Positions 32,913-41,759 of a stretch of DNA of 47,045 nt are shown here, piece after piece. The notes under the pieces are model-generated. The model saw only the letters and a program-made list of their open reading frames with translations, searched no databases and was not told the origin of the DNA. The first letter of the stretch is position 1. Each line of letters begins with the position of its first letter. The position numbers and the translations under genes are program-made. The DNA is taken from the NCBI GenBank assembly GCA_035570275.1, contig DATMNI010000166.1:1-47045 (forward strand). Reading direction: 5' to 3'. This stretch comes from DATMNI01 sp035570275. GTDB lineage: Bacteria > Acidobacteriota > Terriglobia > Bryobacterales > Bryobacteraceae.

Positions 32913-34154
32913 CTAGTCCGCCGAAGCCGCCTTGGCCTTCTCCGCCAATACCGCCGGCTGGCGCAGTTTGGCGAACCCCACGGCGCCGATGGTCAGCAGC
33001 ATGACGCCGCTGGCCAGATACAGATTGCGAATGCCGGCTTTCTCGGCCACTGGCCCCGCCACGAACATCGCCACCACCTGCGACATCGCCAGCAGGGACA
33101 TCAGGCTGCTCATCACGCGGCCCAGCAACTCGTTCGGGGTTTCCTGTTGCAGCAGCGTCTGCGAAGGCACCATGACGAAGGCCGCGCCGAAGCCCATCCC
33201 CAACATGCCGACGGCGGTGGTGACCAGTTTGCCGAAGAGGGCCGTCAGCAGGACCGCGAGGCCCATCCCGCTGAGGCCGTAAATCACCAGGTACTGCTGC
33301 GAGACCCTGGCGGCGAACCGGTGCAGCGATTGCGTGCCCGTAATCATGCCGACACCGATCAACGTATTCAGCGTTCCGAACAGGGCCGCATTGGAAACCA
33401 GAACGTCGCGCACATAGACCGAGAGCAGCGCGCCAAAGCAGCGCACGGCGAACATTCCGGCGGTCATGGAAACGATCACGAACGAAATGGCCGAGTGCGT
33501 GAAGATGAAGCGGAAGCCCTGCCGCAGGGATTGCAGCACGGTCTTGGCCGCCGTGGTGGCGGCCTGACGTTGGATGGTGAGCGACATCACCAGCGCGGCC
33601 GAAAAGAAGAAGCTGAGGCTATCGAACAGGAAGCAGGAGTTTGCGCCCAGCCACTGTACCAGCAGTCCGGAGATCGCCGGGCTGATGATCTGCGAACCTT
33701 GCACCGCCTGCGACATCAGAGCGTTCACCGCCATCAACCCGGCGGCCGGCGCCAACGTGCGGACGGCCACGGATTGCGCCGGCACGAAGAAACTGGAGAC
33801 CGTGCTCATCGCCAGGAAGACACCGTAGATCACGTTCAAGTCGCGCTCAAATACCAGCACCAGGACCATGAGGCCGCGGATCACGTCGCTGGCGATCATG
33901 GTCCACTTGACGTTCCACTTATCCACGAATACGCCCGCCAGAGGGCTGACGACCGCCAGCGGGAACAGATAGGCAACCAGGATCATGGTGACCTGCGTAG
34001 GGGTTCCGTGCAGTTGAAACGTGACCACGCTGAAGACCGCGAAGATGGCCAGGAAGTCGCCGAAAATGCTGACCAGTTGGGCGATCCAGAGCCGGCGAAC
34101 GGACGGGATCGCCAAAACCTCGCTAAAAGACAATTTGGCTGTAGGGCTTGACAT
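32913..34154 (-). CDS. MFS transporter (drug/siderophore-efflux type)
   Basis: A 413-residue transporter with about 12 membrane helices (first at RRLWIAQLVSIFGDFLAIFAV). The loop after helix 2 reads PLAVVSPLAGVFVDKWNVK, the MFS A-motif (GxxxDrxxrk), followed by RGLMVLVLVFERDLNVIYG. It resembles the EntS/MFS_3 efflux group. ATG 34154 has GAGAGG 10 bases upstream; the open frame back to 34355 is only repeat-bearing intergenic DNA (RSRDREGA-type translation). The substrate is unknown. Confidence 0.88.
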   Translation of the reverse strand: MSSPTAKLSFSEVLAIPSVRRLWIAQLVSIFGDFLAIFAVFSVVTFQLHGTPTQVTMILVAYLFPLAVVSPLAGVFVDKWNVKWTMIASDVIRGLMVLVLVFERDLNVIYGVFLAMSTVSSFFVPAQSVAVRTLAPAAGLMAVNALMSQAVQGSQIISPAISGLLVQWLGANSCFLFDSLSFFFSAALVMSLTIQRQAATTAAKTVLQSLRQGFRFIFTHSAISFVIVSMTAGMFAVRCFGALLSVYVRDVLVSNAALFGTLNTLIGVGMITGTQSLHRFAARVSQQYLVIYGLSGMGLAVLLTALFGKLVTTAVGMLGMGFGAAFVMVPSQTLLQQETPNELLGRVMSSLMSLLAMSQVVAMFVAGPVAEKAGIRNLYLASGVMLLTIGAVGFAKLRQPAVLAEKAKAASAD

Positions 34155-34337
34155 GGTGTGGGGACCTCTCGGGAGAGATTCGACCATCATAGCATTTGGG
34201 AAATCGCAGGTAGTAGTGCTGCTGAGTGCGCCAGCGCTCGCCTGCCATTCTGGAAGCCCACTTCGGTCCGGAGGATGTAAGCCTGGCGCCGGCCTTGATC
34301 TGTTGACGGAAGCATACGCGACGCAGGCTCGCGACGG

Positions 34338-34361
34338 CCGCTCCCTCACGGTCACGGCTCC
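34338..34361. repeat. Dispersed palindromic motif CCGCTCCCTCACGGTCACGG
   Basis: The bases match the inner arm of the 29.5-kb element (29553-29576) with one substitution over 24 positions. In the minus strand it translates as RDREGAA. It lies in the 266-bp gap between the monooxygenase and MFS genes, which shows nothing else. Confidence 0.7.
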
Positions 34362-34421
34362 GATCCAGGCTCACCCAGGCTCGTACCATCGATGCGGGCA
34401 GTCTCCATCCCTACATCCAAC

Positions 34422-35933
34422 TTACACGCGCGGCGGCGCACCAGGTGGAGCGGGCCGGCCGGTGGACCGCGCGCCGCTCAACACATAATCCTTCGCCGAC
34501 CCGGACCGCGTCCTTCTCTGGTACGCCACAACCGAGGCCGGCCATATCGCGGGACTCTCTCCGGTTCGCTCATCCTGGTACCAACTGCGGCAGCCGCCCG
34601 ATTCCCATACCGTTCGCGGCAGGCGCCGCCGGATCTCTTCCACAAACTTCTGCTGGCTGGCCGGACGGACTTCCATCGCGGTCTGGCCGCGCTTCTGCAT
34701 CAGGCGCAAGCAACTGATCACGTAGCGCACCTGCGCCTCAATCATCAGAACCACCGAATTGTGTCCCAGACCGGTGTTCGGACCCAGCAGCATGAAGAAA
34801 TTCGGGAAGCCGCTGACCGTGACGCCCAGAAACGCGCTGATCCGTTCTCTCCATGTTTCGTGAATCTCCACGCCGCCGCGTCCGGTGATGCGGATGCCGC
34901 GCAGCATCTCGGTGGCGCGAAAGCCGGTGCCGTAAACGATGGCGTCGACGGGCCGTTCCGCGCCGTCCTCAGTCACCAGCGAATGCGCGCGGACTTCGGC
35001 GATGGCCGCCGTGACCAGTTCGACGTTCGGACGCGTCAGTGCCGGATAAAAATCGCTCGAAATCAAAACCCGCTTGCAGCCGAATTCGTATCCGGGAGTT
35101 AACCGGTCGCGCAACTTTGGGTCGGGAATCTGCCTTTCCAGATGCAGCCGCGCCTGTTTTTCGCCTAGCCGCCGCATCGGGCGATTTCCCAGAAACCCGA
35201 AGACATACATCTCAAGCCTCCAGAAAAGCAGCGTCCGGACCAGCCAGGTGGCGCCCGGAACACGGCGGAAAACCCGTCTCCACCGCTCCGAAATCTCGCC
35301 ATCCAATCTGGGCAGAATCCATGCCGGCGTGCGCTGGAAAACGTAAAGCCTGCCCGCCTGGGGGGCGATCCGCGGCACAAACTGGGCCGCACTGGCGCCG
35401 GTGCCGATCACGGCGACGTTCTTGCCGTGGAGATTCACGCCGGGGTCCCAGTTCGCGGAATGAAATGCCGGTCCCCGAAATCGCTCGATCCCGTTCAAAT
35501 CGGGATAACTTGGCACGTGCAGCGCACCCATTCCCGATACCAGCACCCGCGCGTCGATGCGGACGCCATCGCCCGCGATGGCGTGCCAGACCCCCCGCCG
35601 CTCATCCCAAGTGGCTTCGTGCAGCGGCGTTCTCAACCGAATCCGACCCTCAACGCCATGACGCTTTGCAGCCGCCCGCAGATAGTCCAGGATCTCCGGC
35701 TGTTCCGCATACATCCTGGTCCACTCGGGATTCCGGTCGAATGAGAATGAATACAAGTGCGAGGGAATATCGCAGGCGCAGCCCGGATATCGGTTGTACC
35801 ACCAGGTCCCGCCGATCTCCTCGCCCTTCTCGATGATCAGGAACGAGTCCATGCCGGCCTCCCGAAGCTGGATCCCCATGCACAGTCCGGAGAAGCCGGC
35901 GCCGACGATGAGAACATCAACCGCCTCACCCAT
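34422..35933 (-). CDS. Flavin-containing (Baeyer-Villiger-type) monooxygenase
   Basis: A 503-residue FAD/NADPH monooxygenase. The FAD site is VLIVGAGFSGL followed by GGTWWYNRYPG. The family fingerprint FxGxxxHxxxW is present as FRGPAFHSANWDPG, and the NADPH site is VIGTGASAAQFVP. It could oxidise ketones to esters or oxygenate a heteroatom. I take ATG 35933 (MGEAVDVLIVGAG); the frame open back to 36032 adds 33 residues not usual for the family. No acyl hydrolase or alcohol dehydrogenase lies nearby. Confidence 0.88.
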   Translation of the reverse strand: MGEAVDVLIVGAGFSGLCMGIQLREAGMDSFLIIEKGEEIGGTWWYNRYPGCACDIPSHLYSFSFDRNPEWTRMYAEQPEILDYLRAAAKRHGVEGRIRLRTPLHEATWDERRGVWHAIAGDGVRIDARVLVSGMGALHVPSYPDLNGIERFRGPAFHSANWDPGVNLHGKNVAVIGTGASAAQFVPRIAPQAGRLYVFQRTPAWILPRLDGEISERWRRVFRRVPGATWLVRTLLFWRLEMYVFGFLGNRPMRRLGEKQARLHLERQIPDPKLRDRLTPGYEFGCKRVLISSDFYPALTRPNVELVTAAIAEVRAHSLVTEDGAERPVDAIVYGTGFRATEMLRGIRITGRGGVEIHETWRERISAFLGVTVSGFPNFFMLLGPNTGLGHNSVVLMIEAQVRYVISCLRLMQKRGQTAMEVRPASQQKFVEEIRRRLPRTVWESGGCRSWYQDERTGESPAIWPASVVAYQRRTRSGSAKDYVLSGARSTGRPAPPGAPPRV

Positions 35934-36218
35934 CAGGCGCGGGCTCCGGCCCGTTGCCGGGCGTTCGGTGCGGTGTTCAGGAAAGCCGGCATTGCGAAAG
36001 TCACGGCAGCCACTGAGCACCAGAAATACCATGGCGCCCCGTCGTGGTTTTGGGAAGTGGAAGCAGGCGTCATTTCACGTCCGTGAGTTTCGTAGTTTAA
36101 TGAGCATATCATTGCGGAGGTGGAACGCGGAGGTGCTCAGCGCGGAGGTGCGGAGCGGCCCTTGGCCGGGCAACGGGCTGGAACCTGCAATTGCCGGCGG
36201 GGAGATGTAGAGACACTT

Positions 36219-36521
36219 GTGCCGAAAGAGGATATAGAAAGTTCGTTGCGGGCGGCCGGGCTTTTGGGGTTGTCTCGGACTTATCGCCGTGCGTGTCGGC
36301 CGCCCAATGGTTGGGAAAGCACCTTCGATGATCTAGGCCCGCTGAATGGCGGACATATCCTTGCCGTCCCCAGAGGGGGCCCCAGTGCATTTCCTCTTAC
36401 CAGATGGGACGGCGACAATCGCTATCCGCACACCAATTGCTCACTCAGGGAAATTCGTGGTTTGAAATTGGAACATATTCAGACTGGACCCAAGTACTTC
36501 GTGGAGAGTGCCGAGACATAG
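36219..36521 (+). CDS. Possible 100-residue hypothetical protein
   Basis: From GTG 36219 the frame reads VPKEDIESSLRAAGLLGLSR and ends LEHIQTGPKYFVESAET. It has a balanced composition, aromatic and charged residues and a GGGGAG about 14 bases upstream, but nothing I recognise. Just before it (36110-36160) stand three tandem-like copies of GCGGAGGTG. The remaining 34154-36807 intergenic stretches contain no other gene. It may be a decayed gene. Confidence 0.35.
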   Translation: MPKEDIESSLRAAGLLGLSRTYRRACRPPNGWESTFDDLGPLNGGHILAVPRGGPSAFPLTRWDGDNRYPHTNCSLREIRGLKLEHIQTGPKYFVESAET

Positions 36522-36807
36522 TCACGACTCGCTCAAAATGACATCGCCGCCCGCTCTCGCCACCTCGGCTTGAACCGCAGCTCTTGAGCGACCTTGCCGC
36601 GATATGCGCTTGCCAACTGGTCATCGTGGCTCCTACCGCGGCGTCGCAATGGCGCGCCGGCATTCCCATCTACGACTCCACGCCATCGGCCGGTTTTCTT
36701 GGTCATCCCCGACGCTATCAAGAACCATATGCGGCGGCACGATCGATAGAGCATCTCCCACGTCCGAAAAATTCGCATGGCATAGCGTGTAAAATGGAGT
36801 CTGGGGT

Positions 36808-37059
36808 ATGCCCAACCTGAAGCAAAATCGGATCGAGGAACCGCAGGCGGAATGGCTACGCGCGAACATCGGCCGTATGCTTCCGGTAGTTGCCCATGCC
36901 GTCGCCGTATTTGGAGACGAGCACAAAGCCTCGCACTGGCTATCGACACCATTGGCGGTGCTTGCGGACCGTTCACCGTCGGAAGTCCTCGCGACCAAGG
37001 ATGGGGTTGAAGTCGTGGACAGCATTCTCACGCGCATCGAACACAATATCTCATCCTAA
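36808..37059 (+). CDS. DUF2384 (MbcA/ParS/Xre-type) antitoxin
   Basis: An 83-residue protein matching the toxin-binding domain of MbcA/ParS antitoxins: AVAVFGDEHKASHWLSTPLA (family: FGDE..A..WL.TP), then RSPSEVLATKDGVEVVDSIL and RIEHNI at the end. The helix-turn-helix part that often precedes this domain is missing or very short. The RES-domain toxin frame begins three bases after its stop. Such antitoxins block their toxin by covering its active site. Confidence 0.88.
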   Translation: MPNLKQNRIEEPQAEWLRANIGRMLPVVAHAVAVFGDEHKASHWLSTPLAVLADRSPSEVLATKDGVEVVDSILTRIEHNISS

Positions 37060-37062
37060 GCC

Positions 37063-37502
37063 ATGCGCCGCGTTTACCGGGTGTGCCGGTCAATCCACGC
37101 GCGGCTCGATGGTGTGGGCGCCATGCGTGCCGGAGGCCGCTGGAACTCACCGGGTAAACGAGTGGTCTACATGGCCGAGAGCATTTCGCTGGCCGTGCTC
37201 GAAAACCGGTCCATATGAACAAGGTAGATTTCCCCGTAGGCTATGTTTGCGTCTCAGCAATCATTCCGGCTCACGTTCGTGTCCTGACCGAACATGAACT
37301 GCGCGCGTCCTCCTCAGGGGCAGAACCAAAAGACATCGGGGATCGCTGGATCGAGTCCCTAGCGACCGCGGTCTTGGATGTCCGTTCGGCTGTGGCGCCG
37401 CTGGAATGTAACTATCTGCTGAATCCCGGGCACCCTGAATTCGCCGAGATCCTGGTCGAACCGGGTATTCCCTTTGTGTTCGATGGGCGCTTGTTCAAAT
37501 AA
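37063..37502 (+). pseudogene. RES-domain toxin with a single-base frameshift
   Basis: ATG 37063 starts MRRVYRVCRSIHARLDGVGA, AMRAGGRWNSPGKRVVYMAE, SISLAVLEN and then meets a stop. A second frame picks up at once: VHMNKVDFPVGYVCVSAIIP to IPFVFDGRLFK. Adding one T after GAAAACC (37207) restores CTGGTCCATATG and joins the two halves as LENLVHMNKV, which fits RES proteins. The expected RES residues (Arg in RAGGRWN, Tyr in VVYMAE, Glu in AVLEN) are retained. RES toxins destroy NAD+ or ADP-ribosylate a target. It is either a recently broken toxin or an assembly error. Confidence 0.85.
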
Positions 37503-37555
37503 TCCCTCTGGACCGACGCCCGCAGCCTTCCCCCACCCTGCCGTATAATCGCTTT

Positions 37556-38491
37556 TTGACACCCAAAACCGCATTTCTCTTCCCCGGCCAAGGCTCCCAG
37601 GCCGCTGGCATGGGCAAGGCGCTGGCCGATGCCTTTCCCGCCGCGCGCCGCGTCTTCGAGGAAGCCGACGACGCCCTCCAGTTCCCTATATCCCGCCTCT
37701 GCTTCGAGGGCCCCGAGGATCAGCTCAAACTCACGGAAAACACTCAACCCGCCCTGCTCACCGTCTCCACCGCCGCCTTTGCCGTCCTCAAGGAACAGGC
37801 CATCGAGCCCGACTACGTGGCCGGCCACAGTCTGGGCGAATACTCCGCGCTGGTCGCCGCCCAAAGCCTGCAATTCGCCGACGCCGTCCGCCTGGTTCGC
37901 AAACGCGGCCAGTATATGCAGCAGGCCGTTCCGCCCGGCGAAGGAGCCATGGCCGCCATCCTGAAGTTGCCGGAAGGCAAGTTGGATTCCCTGCTGGAGC
38001 AGGCCGCGCAAGGCCAAATCGTCAGCGCAGCCAACTTCAATTCACCGGATCAGGTGGTCATCGCCGGCCACACCGCCGCCGTCCATCGCGCCATCGAACT
38101 GGCCAAGGCCGCGGGAGCCCGGCGTGCCGTCCTGCTGCCCGTCAGCGCGCCCTTTCACTGCGCACTCATGAAGCCCGCCCAGGACCGCCTCCGGCCCGAT
38201 CTCGACGCCACCCGGTTTCGCGACCTCTCCTGCCCGCTGGTGAATAACTGGCAGGCCCGCGAAATTCGCACCGGCGCCGAAGCCCGCGAAGGCCTCTTTC
38301 AACAGGTTCCGAATCCGGTGCGCTGGTTGGAGTCTGTTCGCTACCTGGCCTCGCAGGGCGCCACGCGGTTCATCGAGCCCGGCGCTGGCAGTGTACTATG
38401 CGGGCTATTACGAAACGTCGATGCGTCATGGATCTGCCATAAGTTCAACCAGCCGTCCGATCTCATCCAGATAGCCGGTAAAAGTGCGTAA
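37556..38491 (+). CDS. fabD: Malonyl-CoA:ACP transacylase
   Basis: A 311-residue enzyme that loads malonyl onto acyl carrier protein for fatty-acid synthesis. Motifs: FPGQGSQ (11-15), active-site Ser in AGHSLGEYS (S92), and the catalytic His in PVSAPFHCALM (H201). It starts with TTG at 37556, directly before MTPKTAFLFPGQGSQ. It is not in a fab gene cluster here; no acpP, fabH or fabG is nearby. The toxin locus upstream lies 54 bp away. Confidence 0.95.
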   Translation: MTPKTAFLFPGQGSQAAGMGKALADAFPAARRVFEEADDALQFPISRLCFEGPEDQLKLTENTQPALLTVSTAAFAVLKEQAIEPDYVAGHSLGEYSALVAAQSLQFADAVRLVRKRGQYMQQAVPPGEGAMAAILKLPEGKLDSLLEQAAQGQIVSAANFNSPDQVVIAGHTAAVHRAIELAKAAGARRAVLLPVSAPFHCALMKPAQDRLRPDLDATRFRDLSCPLVNNWQAREIRTGAEAREGLFQQVPNPVRWLESVRYLASQGATRFIEPGAGSVLCGLLRNVDASWICHKFNQPSDLIQIAGKSA

Positions 38492-38577
38492 AGTTTCGGG
38501 CCCGGACGTCTTCGTAGTACTCTTGTCTCTGCCGAAATCCGATTTACTCTGGTAAGCTCAGCTAAGGGATCAGCCCA

Positions 38578-38775
38578 GTGGCGAGAGAATCATTGTCGAA
38601 AGTCCGGTGTCCCAGTTGCGGTGGCCCAGACACCCGCCCTTCGCTGCGCCGCGGCATTCTGGACAACATCATGACGATGTTCCGCCGATCGCCGTATCGC
38701 TGCCGGGGATGCCGCCGGCGCTTTTACCTTTCGAACTCGATCAAATCGGAACGGGCAGTCCAAAAGGAAGCGTAA
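38578..38775 (+). CDS. 65-residue zinc-finger-like protein
   Basis: GTG-started small basic protein with two CxxC pairs (CPSCGG at 11-14 and CRGC at 43-46) and many Arg residues (FRRSPYRCRGCRRRFYLS). It looks like a zinc ribbon. A hairpin with the shape of a terminator follows (38798-38823). The function is unknown. Confidence 0.75.
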   Translation: MARESLSKVRCPSCGGPDTRPSLRRGILDNIMTMFRRSPYRCRGCRRRFYLSNSIKSERAVQKEA

Positions 38776-38797
38776 GGGTCTTTAACTCCACTTCATT

Positions 38798-38835
38798 GCC
38801 GGCCTCCAAGAAGGTTGGCCGGCTCATCTTTTGTT
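38798..38835 (+). terminator. Probable intrinsic terminator
   Basis: GCCGGCC (38798-38804) pairs with GGCCGGC (38817-38823) and is followed by TCATCTTTTGTT. It lies 23 bases after the zinc-ribbon gene stop. A short T-run makes it a moderate call. Confidence 0.5.
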
Positions 38836-38901
38836 GGACCATGCTCACAGTTGCATTTCTTGTCGCGTTCAGGCAAGCTGGTAGGTTTTCCTCTCGAATC
38901 G

Positions 38902-39855
38902 ATGCTCGAACGCGTGCTTTACCACGACCACTGCTTTGACGGGGCAGCCTCGGCCGCCTACTTCAGCCGCTTTATCGCGGGAGCGATCCACCCTGGTGCG
39001 CAGTTTCTCTACACGGGAATGGCCCACAAGGCATCCCAGATGTTCGACCCATCGCTGTTCGATGGCGACGAAAACGCCATCGTGGATTTCAAGTACTCCA
39101 GCGACCCCCGGCTCACCTGGTGGTTCGATCACCACCAAAGCGCTTTTCTCAACGTGGAAGATGCCGAACATTTCCGCCGGGACACCAGCGGCCGCAAACT
39201 CTACGACCCCAGTTACAAGTCGTGCGCCGCCTTCATCGCCCGCGTGGCCGCCGACCGCTTCGGCTTCCACGCGCCCGATCTGGACGACCTGGTGCAGTGG
39301 TCCATCGTGATCGATGGCGCGCAGTACCCGGATGCCCGCACGGCCGTCGAACTGGGCGCCCCCGCCATGCAACTGACGCTGGTGATTGAGGCGGTCCAGG
39401 GCTCGGACGTGGTGCAGCAAATCATCCGCTGGATGCAGCGCCGCCAACTTTCGGAAATCATCGCGGAACCCGAGATCCAGGAATTATACAAGCCGCTGTA
39501 CCGGCGTCACGTCGAATCGATCGGCCTGATCAAAGGCCGCGCGCTTCAGGATAACGGCGTGATCTTCTTCGACCTCACCGGGTACGATGTGGAGGGCTAC
39601 AACAAATTCGTGCCTTACTACCTTTTCCCCGGTTCCACCTACACGGTGTCGGTGACGCCGTCTAATTTCCGGACCAAGATCTCGGTCGGGTCGAATCCCT
39701 GGACTCCGCAGGAACCCAAGCACAACCTGGCCACCATTTGCGAGCGCTATGGCGGCGGCGGCCACGCGCGTGTCGGCGCCATCAGTCTGCCACCCGGCGA
39801 GTTGGAACGCGCCCGCACCATCGCCGCCGAAATTGTGGCGGAGCTGAAGACCTAA
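38902..39855 (+). CDS. DHH-family phosphoesterase
   Basis: A 317-residue protein. The N-terminal metal motifs read YHDHCFDGAASA, IVDFKYSSD and WFDHHQS (the DHH motif), and the C-terminal DHHA1-type motif is YGGGGHARVGAIS. This group covers nanoRNA/c-di-AMP phosphodiesterases (GdpP, NrnA) and related enzymes; it carries no sensing domains. ATG 38902 begins MLERVLYHDH; the frame extends back to 38815 but crosses the terminator hairpin. Which nucleotide it cleaves is unknown. Confidence 0.85.
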   Translation: MLERVLYHDHCFDGAASAAYFSRFIAGAIHPGAQFLYTGMAHKASQMFDPSLFDGDENAIVDFKYSSDPRLTWWFDHHQSAFLNVEDAEHFRRDTSGRKLYDPSYKSCAAFIARVAADRFGFHAPDLDDLVQWSIVIDGAQYPDARTAVELGAPAMQLTLVIEAVQGSDVVQQIIRWMQRRQLSEIIAEPEIQELYKPLYRRHVESIGLIKGRALQDNGVIFFDLTGYDVEGYNKFVPYYLFPGSTYTVSVTPSNFRTKISVGSNPWTPQEPKHNLATICERYGGGGHARVGAISLPPGELERARTIAAEIVAELKT

Positions 39856-39900
39856 ACACTTTACCGTTGAGATGATTTTTCTCCCGTTCAGCCGCGCAGA

Positions 39901-40287
39901 CTATCGGCACGTCACTGCAAAGCTAACTTTGCGCGACTGTTGGGGCGCCGGCGTCAGCACTTTGAGCGAGACCCAACCGCTGGTGCGGGCTCGAACCAGC
40001 CAGTCGTACGAAACCGGCAACGGACCGGCTTTGCCGAACTGCAGGCTCTGCACCGCCGAGGCGCCCTTGTCGCTGCGCAGCCACACGTAGGTGACTCTCC
40101 CAGGGCCCGTCGCCGTCAGGCGCGCAGCGAAGTGGACCCGCGTGGGTTGGCAGTTCCCCGTCATTGTGGGCGGGCTGTCGAGCGTTACATCGACTCCAAA
40201 ACCAGACGACAGCAGCAATGGGAGGACAAGAGCAGCGGAGAAGAAGAATGCCCATCTTCTCCACCAGGCTGACAGGCAGCGGCTCAT
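39901..40287 (-). CDS. Secreted Ig-like small protein
   Basis: A 128-residue protein from ATG 40287 (MSRCLSAWWRRW). A membrane/signal helix (AFFFSAALVLPLLLSSGFGV) is followed by a beta-sandwich-like sequence CQPTRVHFAARLTATGPGRV, TYVWLRSDKG and a final SFAVTC, so two cysteines probably bridge the ends of one domain. GTG 40311 is an alternative start. Similar Ig-like domains (C...GPG.VTY.W.RSD...VTC) occur in secreted bacterial proteins; the role is unknown. Confidence 0.65.
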   Translation of the reverse strand: MSRCLSAWWRRWAFFFSAALVLPLLLSSGFGVDVTLDSPPTMTGNCQPTRVHFAARLTATGPGRVTYVWLRSDKGASAVQSLQFGKAGPLPVSYDWLVRARTSGWVSLKVLTPAPQQSRKVSFAVTCR

Positions 40288-40348
40288 AGGCAGAGGCTGA
40301 GGGGCCGCCACCGTCTCAGGTCAGACCGGCCGGCCCTATCAAACACGC

Positions 40349-40585
40349 TTAGCGATACACTGGTTGCGCCTCGGCGGCCGCGGCGGGCACTATGACCGGC
40401 TCGCCGATTTTCATCAATTGCCAGTCATACGCGAATTCCTTGCCGCAATCCAGGCAGACTACATAAGTGTTGCTTCGGGTGGCTGCCGGAGCCGAGAACC
40501 CCGCGTTCTTTCGCCCGGGCGTCATGGGAAATGTCGTTCGCTGATGAGAACAACGAAACAGCGAATTAAAGATCGAGTGAAGCAT
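40349..40585 (-). CDS. 78-residue protein with CxxC motif
   Basis: A small protein with an N-terminal FRCSHQRTTFP and a central YVVCLDCGKEFAYDW: Cys, His and CxxC could bind one zinc. GGGGG lies 6 bases before the ATG. The sequence resembles short conserved proteins known from Acidobacteriota as I recall them, but no function is known. It lies alone between two minus-strand genes. Confidence 0.65.
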   Translation of the reverse strand: MLHSIFNSLFRCSHQRTTFPMTPGRKNAGFSAPAATRSNTYVVCLDCGKEFAYDWQLMKIGEPVIVPAAAAEAQPVYR

Positions 40586-40756
40586 TTTTCGGGCCCCCTT
40601 CGTTTATTAGATTCGACTCGGGCCGCAATCGTTTCACCGGGCGGCCGGAACGGTGTACGGTGGGGTACTGCGGGGTACTAGCGGATCAGCCCTGAAGACA
40701 CCGCAGGTGACACTGCACGCTGGTGTTACTTTTGGTGGAATTCGAGATAAGACGAG

Positions 40757-41752
40757 TCAGGCGGACAGCTTGGCGGCGATGGATTCCGCAATAGCGCGCC
40801 CGTGGAAGCGGCCGTTTTCGATGAATATCTCGTTGGTGTGCATGCCGGCGACAATGACGCCCGCCAGGTAAATGCCGGCGCGCTCGCTCTCCAGGGTTTC
40901 CGCATTCGTGCGCGGTCTAAGTGTGGCAGCCTCTAGCGTTATGCCTGTGGCGTTGAGAAATTCCAGATCCGGCCGGTATCCCACCAGAGCAAAAACGAAA
41001 TCGTTCTTTAACAGACTTTCACCTTCGGGCGTGGCCACGCGAATCGAATCTTTTTGGATCTCCACCACTCGCGAACGAAAGTAGGCCCGGATTTCACCGT
41101 TCTTGATCCGGTTTTCGATATTGGGTTTGATCCAATACTTTACCGAGTCGGAAATGGCAGGGCCGCGATGAATCAGCGTCACCCTGGCGCCGGTCCAAAG
41201 CAATTCCAGCGCGGCGATGGCGGCCGAGTTCTTGGCGCCGATCACGGCCACGTCGTGGTTGTAATACGGGTGCGCCTCCTTGTAATAGTGGATGACCTTT
41301 TCCAGTTCCTCGCCCGGCACGTTAAGCATGTTTGGTACGTCATAGTACCCTGTCGACAGAATGATTTTGCGCGCCTCATAAACGTGGTTGCATCCCAGGC
41401 GGTCGGTGGTGAACGCCTGGAACGCGTTGTCCTGGCCCGCGATGCGGTCCACGCGCTCGTACTGATGAATGTCGAGGTGGAAATGGTCGGCCACTTTCCG
41501 GTAGTACTTCAGTGCTTCGGCGCGGTTTGGTTTGTCGTTTAAGCTCGTCATCGGAATGTTACCGATTTCGAGCAGCTCCGGCGTGGTGAAGAACGTCATG
41601 TTGGTCGGATAGTGGTAGAGCGAGTTGACCACGCAACCTTTATCCAGCAGAACGGTCTTCACCCCGCGCGTCTGGAGTTCGATTCCGCATGCCAGCCCCG
41701 TCGGCCCCGCCCCCACTACGATTACATCGAATGATTCATTCACAGATGGCAT
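40757..41752 (-). CDS. ypdA: YpdA-type putative bacillithiol disulfide reductase
   Basis: A 331-residue FAD/NADPH flavoprotein with the YpdA signature: FAD site VGAGPTGLACGIEL, SLYHYPTNMTFFTTPELLEIG, NADPH site VAVIGAKNSAAIAALELLW, and C-terminal GIYLAGVIVAGMHTNEIFIE. There is no CxxC redox pair in the usual thioredoxin-reductase place, as expected for YpdA (Bdr). Family members reduce bacillithiol disulfide in Firmicutes. ATG 41752 (MPSVNESFDV) is 7 bases after the alaS stop, so the two are cotranscribed; ATG 41776 would overlap alaS. Whether this organism makes bacillithiol cannot be told from this window. Confidence 0.85.
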   Translation of the reverse strand: MPSVNESFDVIVVGAGPTGLACGIELQTRGVKTVLLDKGCVVNSLYHYPTNMTFFTTPELLEIGNIPMTSLNDKPNRAEALKYYRKVADHFHLDIHQYERVDRIAGQDNAFQAFTTDRLGCNHVYEARKIILSTGYYDVPNMLNVPGEELEKVIHYYKEAHPYYNHDVAVIGAKNSAAIAALELLWTGARVTLIHRGPAISDSVKYWIKPNIENRIKNGEIRAYFRSRVVEIQKDSIRVATPEGESLLKNDFVFALVGYRPDLEFLNATGITLEAATLRPRTNAETLESERAGIYLAGVIVAGMHTNEIFIENGRFHGRAIAESIAAKLSA

Positions 41753-41759
41753 GACTCTG

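Noticed and set aside
32901..34151. 416-codon plus-strand frame antisense to the MFS transporter
   Set aside because: Its translation is unusually rich in His, Gln and Arg, typical of the complement of membrane-helix codons.
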